NCBI GenBank assembly: GCA_937922105.1
Contig: CAKZVN010000238.1
Location: 1-5,677 of the forward strand
Direction of reading: 5' to 3'
Length of the DNA: 5,677 bases
From: an uncultured Litorilinea sp.
GTDB taxonomy: Bacteria > Chloroflexota > Anaerolineae > Caldilineales > Caldilineaceae
How positions within the stretch are numbered: the stretch's first letter is position 1; the number at the start of each line of letters is the position of its first letter. The notes beneath the pieces were generated by a model. The model was not told where the DNA came from. It searched no databases and saw only the letters and a list, made by a program, of their open reading frames with translations. Positions 4,724-5,677 of the stretch are shown here, one piece after another. The translations under genes and the position numbers were made by a program.

Positions 4724-5677
4724 ATGGGTGAATCATACCATCCGTTACGCATATTCACCGGGTCGGCTCACCCGGAATTGGCGCAAGAGATCGCCACCTT
4801 GCTCAAGGTCGAGTTGGGGCGCGCCACCACGCGCCACTTACCCGACAGCGAAATCCACGTCATGGTGGATGAGGTTGTGCGCGACCAAGACATCTTCATC
4901 GTGCAGCCCTGCCCTGCGCCGGTCAACGACAACCTGATGGAGTTGCTGCTCTATCTGGACGCATTCCGCCGTGCCAGCGCGCACAGCGTCAGCGTGGTCA
5001 TCCCCTATTTCCCCTACGCACGGCAAGAGCGCATGGCCCAGGGCCGCGAAGCCATCAGCGCGCGCGTGGTCGCCACCATGCTGGAAGCCATGGGCGCGCG
5101 CCGCGTCATCTTTGTGGATATCCACAGCCGCGCCATCCAGGGCTTCTTCAACATCCCCGTAGACCCGCTGAGCGCGTTGCCCATCTTGGCGGATTATTTC
5201 CGCAAACCCGAATTCGCGGGCGCCGCCATCGTCAGCCCGGACGTGGGCCGCGCCAGCATGGCAGGCAAATATGCCGAGGCGCTCAACTTGCCCCTTGTCG
5301 TCATGCACAAGCGGCGCACCAGCTACAACGCCACCGAGACCACCCACGTGGTCGGTGACATCGAGGGCCGTCGCCCCATCATCATTGACGATATCATGGC
5401 GGGCGGCAGCGTCCTGCGACAAGTGGACGCGCTCTATGCCCGCGGCGCCGTGGGCAAGGCCTGCTTTGCCGTGACCCATCCGGTTTTACTGCCCACTGCG
5501 CTGCAACGACTTGCCGAGGACGAGCGCATCGAAAAGCTGGTGGTGACCAATACCCTGCCTGTGCCGCCGGAAAAGCGCCACCCCAAAATCGAAGTCATCT
5601 CCATTGCACCCATGCTTGCCGACATCATCCAGCGCGTCTACCGCGGCGCCAGCATTTCCGAGCGGCTGATCTTGGCC
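4724..5677 (+). CDS. prs: Ribose-phosphate pyrophosphokinase (PRPP synthetase), divergent subfamily; last few codons beyond window edge
   Basis: PRPP synthetase transfers pyrophosphate from ATP to ribose 5-phosphate, giving PRPP for purine, pyrimidine, His, Trp and NAD synthesis. The frame is open for 318 codons to the window end, about full length (usually 310-320). Visible features are RIFTGSAHPELAQEIA (9-24), PVNDNLMELLLYLDAFRRASA (66-86), the ATP-binding PYFPYARQER (94-103), metal-binding His134 in VDIHSRAIQGFF, SPDVG (171-175) and the flexible-loop KRR (196-198). The ribose-phosphate loop IDDIMAGGSVL (221-231) and the C-terminal VTNTLPVPPEKRHPKI (274-289) follow. GGAGAG lies 6 bases before the ATG. 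Several segments differ from the E. coli or Bacillus type: SPDVGRASMAG replaces SPDxGGxxRA, and the loop lacks the DTGGT residues. The VPPEKRHPKI ending is what I recall from Chloroflexota homologues. Function is likely, but a PRPP-synthetase-like regulatory protein cannot be excluded. Confidence 0.88.
   Translation, partial: MGESYHPLRIFTGSAHPELAQEIATLLKVELGRATTRHLPDSEIHVMVDEVVRDQDIFIVQPCPAPVNDNLMELLLYLDAFRRASAHSVSVVIPYFPYARQERMAQGREAISARVVATMLEAMGARRVIFVDIHSRAIQGFFNIPVDPLSALPILADYFRKPEFAGAAIVSPDVGRASMAGKYAEALNLPLVVMHKRRTSYNATETTHVVGDIEGRRPIIIDDIMAGGSVLRQVDALYARGAVGKACFAVTHPVLLPTALQRLAEDERIEKLVVTNTLPVPPEKRHPKIEVISIAPMLADIIQRVYRGASISERLILA

Noticed and set aside
4838..5479. 213-codon minus-strand frame opposite prs
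   Set aside because: The plus strand codes for a complete PRPP synthetase with family motifs throughout. The antisense product shows only low-complexity Gly/Ala/His/Asp content and is a frame shadow.

Overview
The window is a stretch of GC-rich bacterial chromosome, densely packed with conserved metabolic genes. I see no mobile element, CRISPR array, tRNA or rRNA. The PRPP synthetase belongs to a divergent subfamily that, from memory, resembles proteins of Chloroflexota. Together with the high GC content and a TACAAT-type -10 box, this makes a Chloroflexota bacterium (perhaps Anaerolineae or a relative) my best guess. That is inference, not proof.

Left part (1-3668), all on the minus strand: an apparent operon read right to left as dhaK, dhaL, glpK, dhaM. 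The gaps are 31, 51 and 70 bases, and dhaM runs off the left edge. DhaK, DhaL and DhaM form the PEP-dependent dihydroxyacetone kinase. Phosphate passes from PEP through EI and HPr to DhaM, then to ADP bound on DhaL, then to dihydroxyacetone held on DhaK. The ATP-dependent glycerol kinase gene glpK lies between dhaL and dhaM, so the two main ways of phosphorylating C3 polyols would be made from one transcript. The most unusual point in the window is in DhaK: the aspartate of the KNYxGD motif, implicated in catalysis in the E. coli enzyme, is a glycine here, while the substrate-binding histidine is intact.

Middle (3669-3964), about 296 bases without a convincing gene: this holds the likely operon promoter (TTGCCC-N17-TACAAT, minus strand) with a 16-bp palindrome over its -35 box. 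It also holds a second 16-bp palindrome containing a perfect TATAAT on the minus strand, a GC-rich 20-base inverted repeat, a possible folded dhaK leader, and a 7-bp stem-loop near the end of the next gene.

Right part (3965-5677): an rdgB/HAM1-type non-canonical purine NTP pyrophosphatase gene (minus strand) and a prs-type ribose-phosphate pyrophosphokinase gene (plus strand, open at the right edge). They diverge from a 138-base intergenic region that contains two consecutive hairpins just before the prs ribosome-binding site. Both genes concern nucleotide metabolism and look like housekeeping functions separate from the glycerol/dihydroxyacetone operon.

I found no clear new biological system. 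The points worth following up are the altered DhaK active site, the mixed dha/glp operon with its palindromic promoter, and the variant substrate loop and structured leader of the PRPP synthetase.
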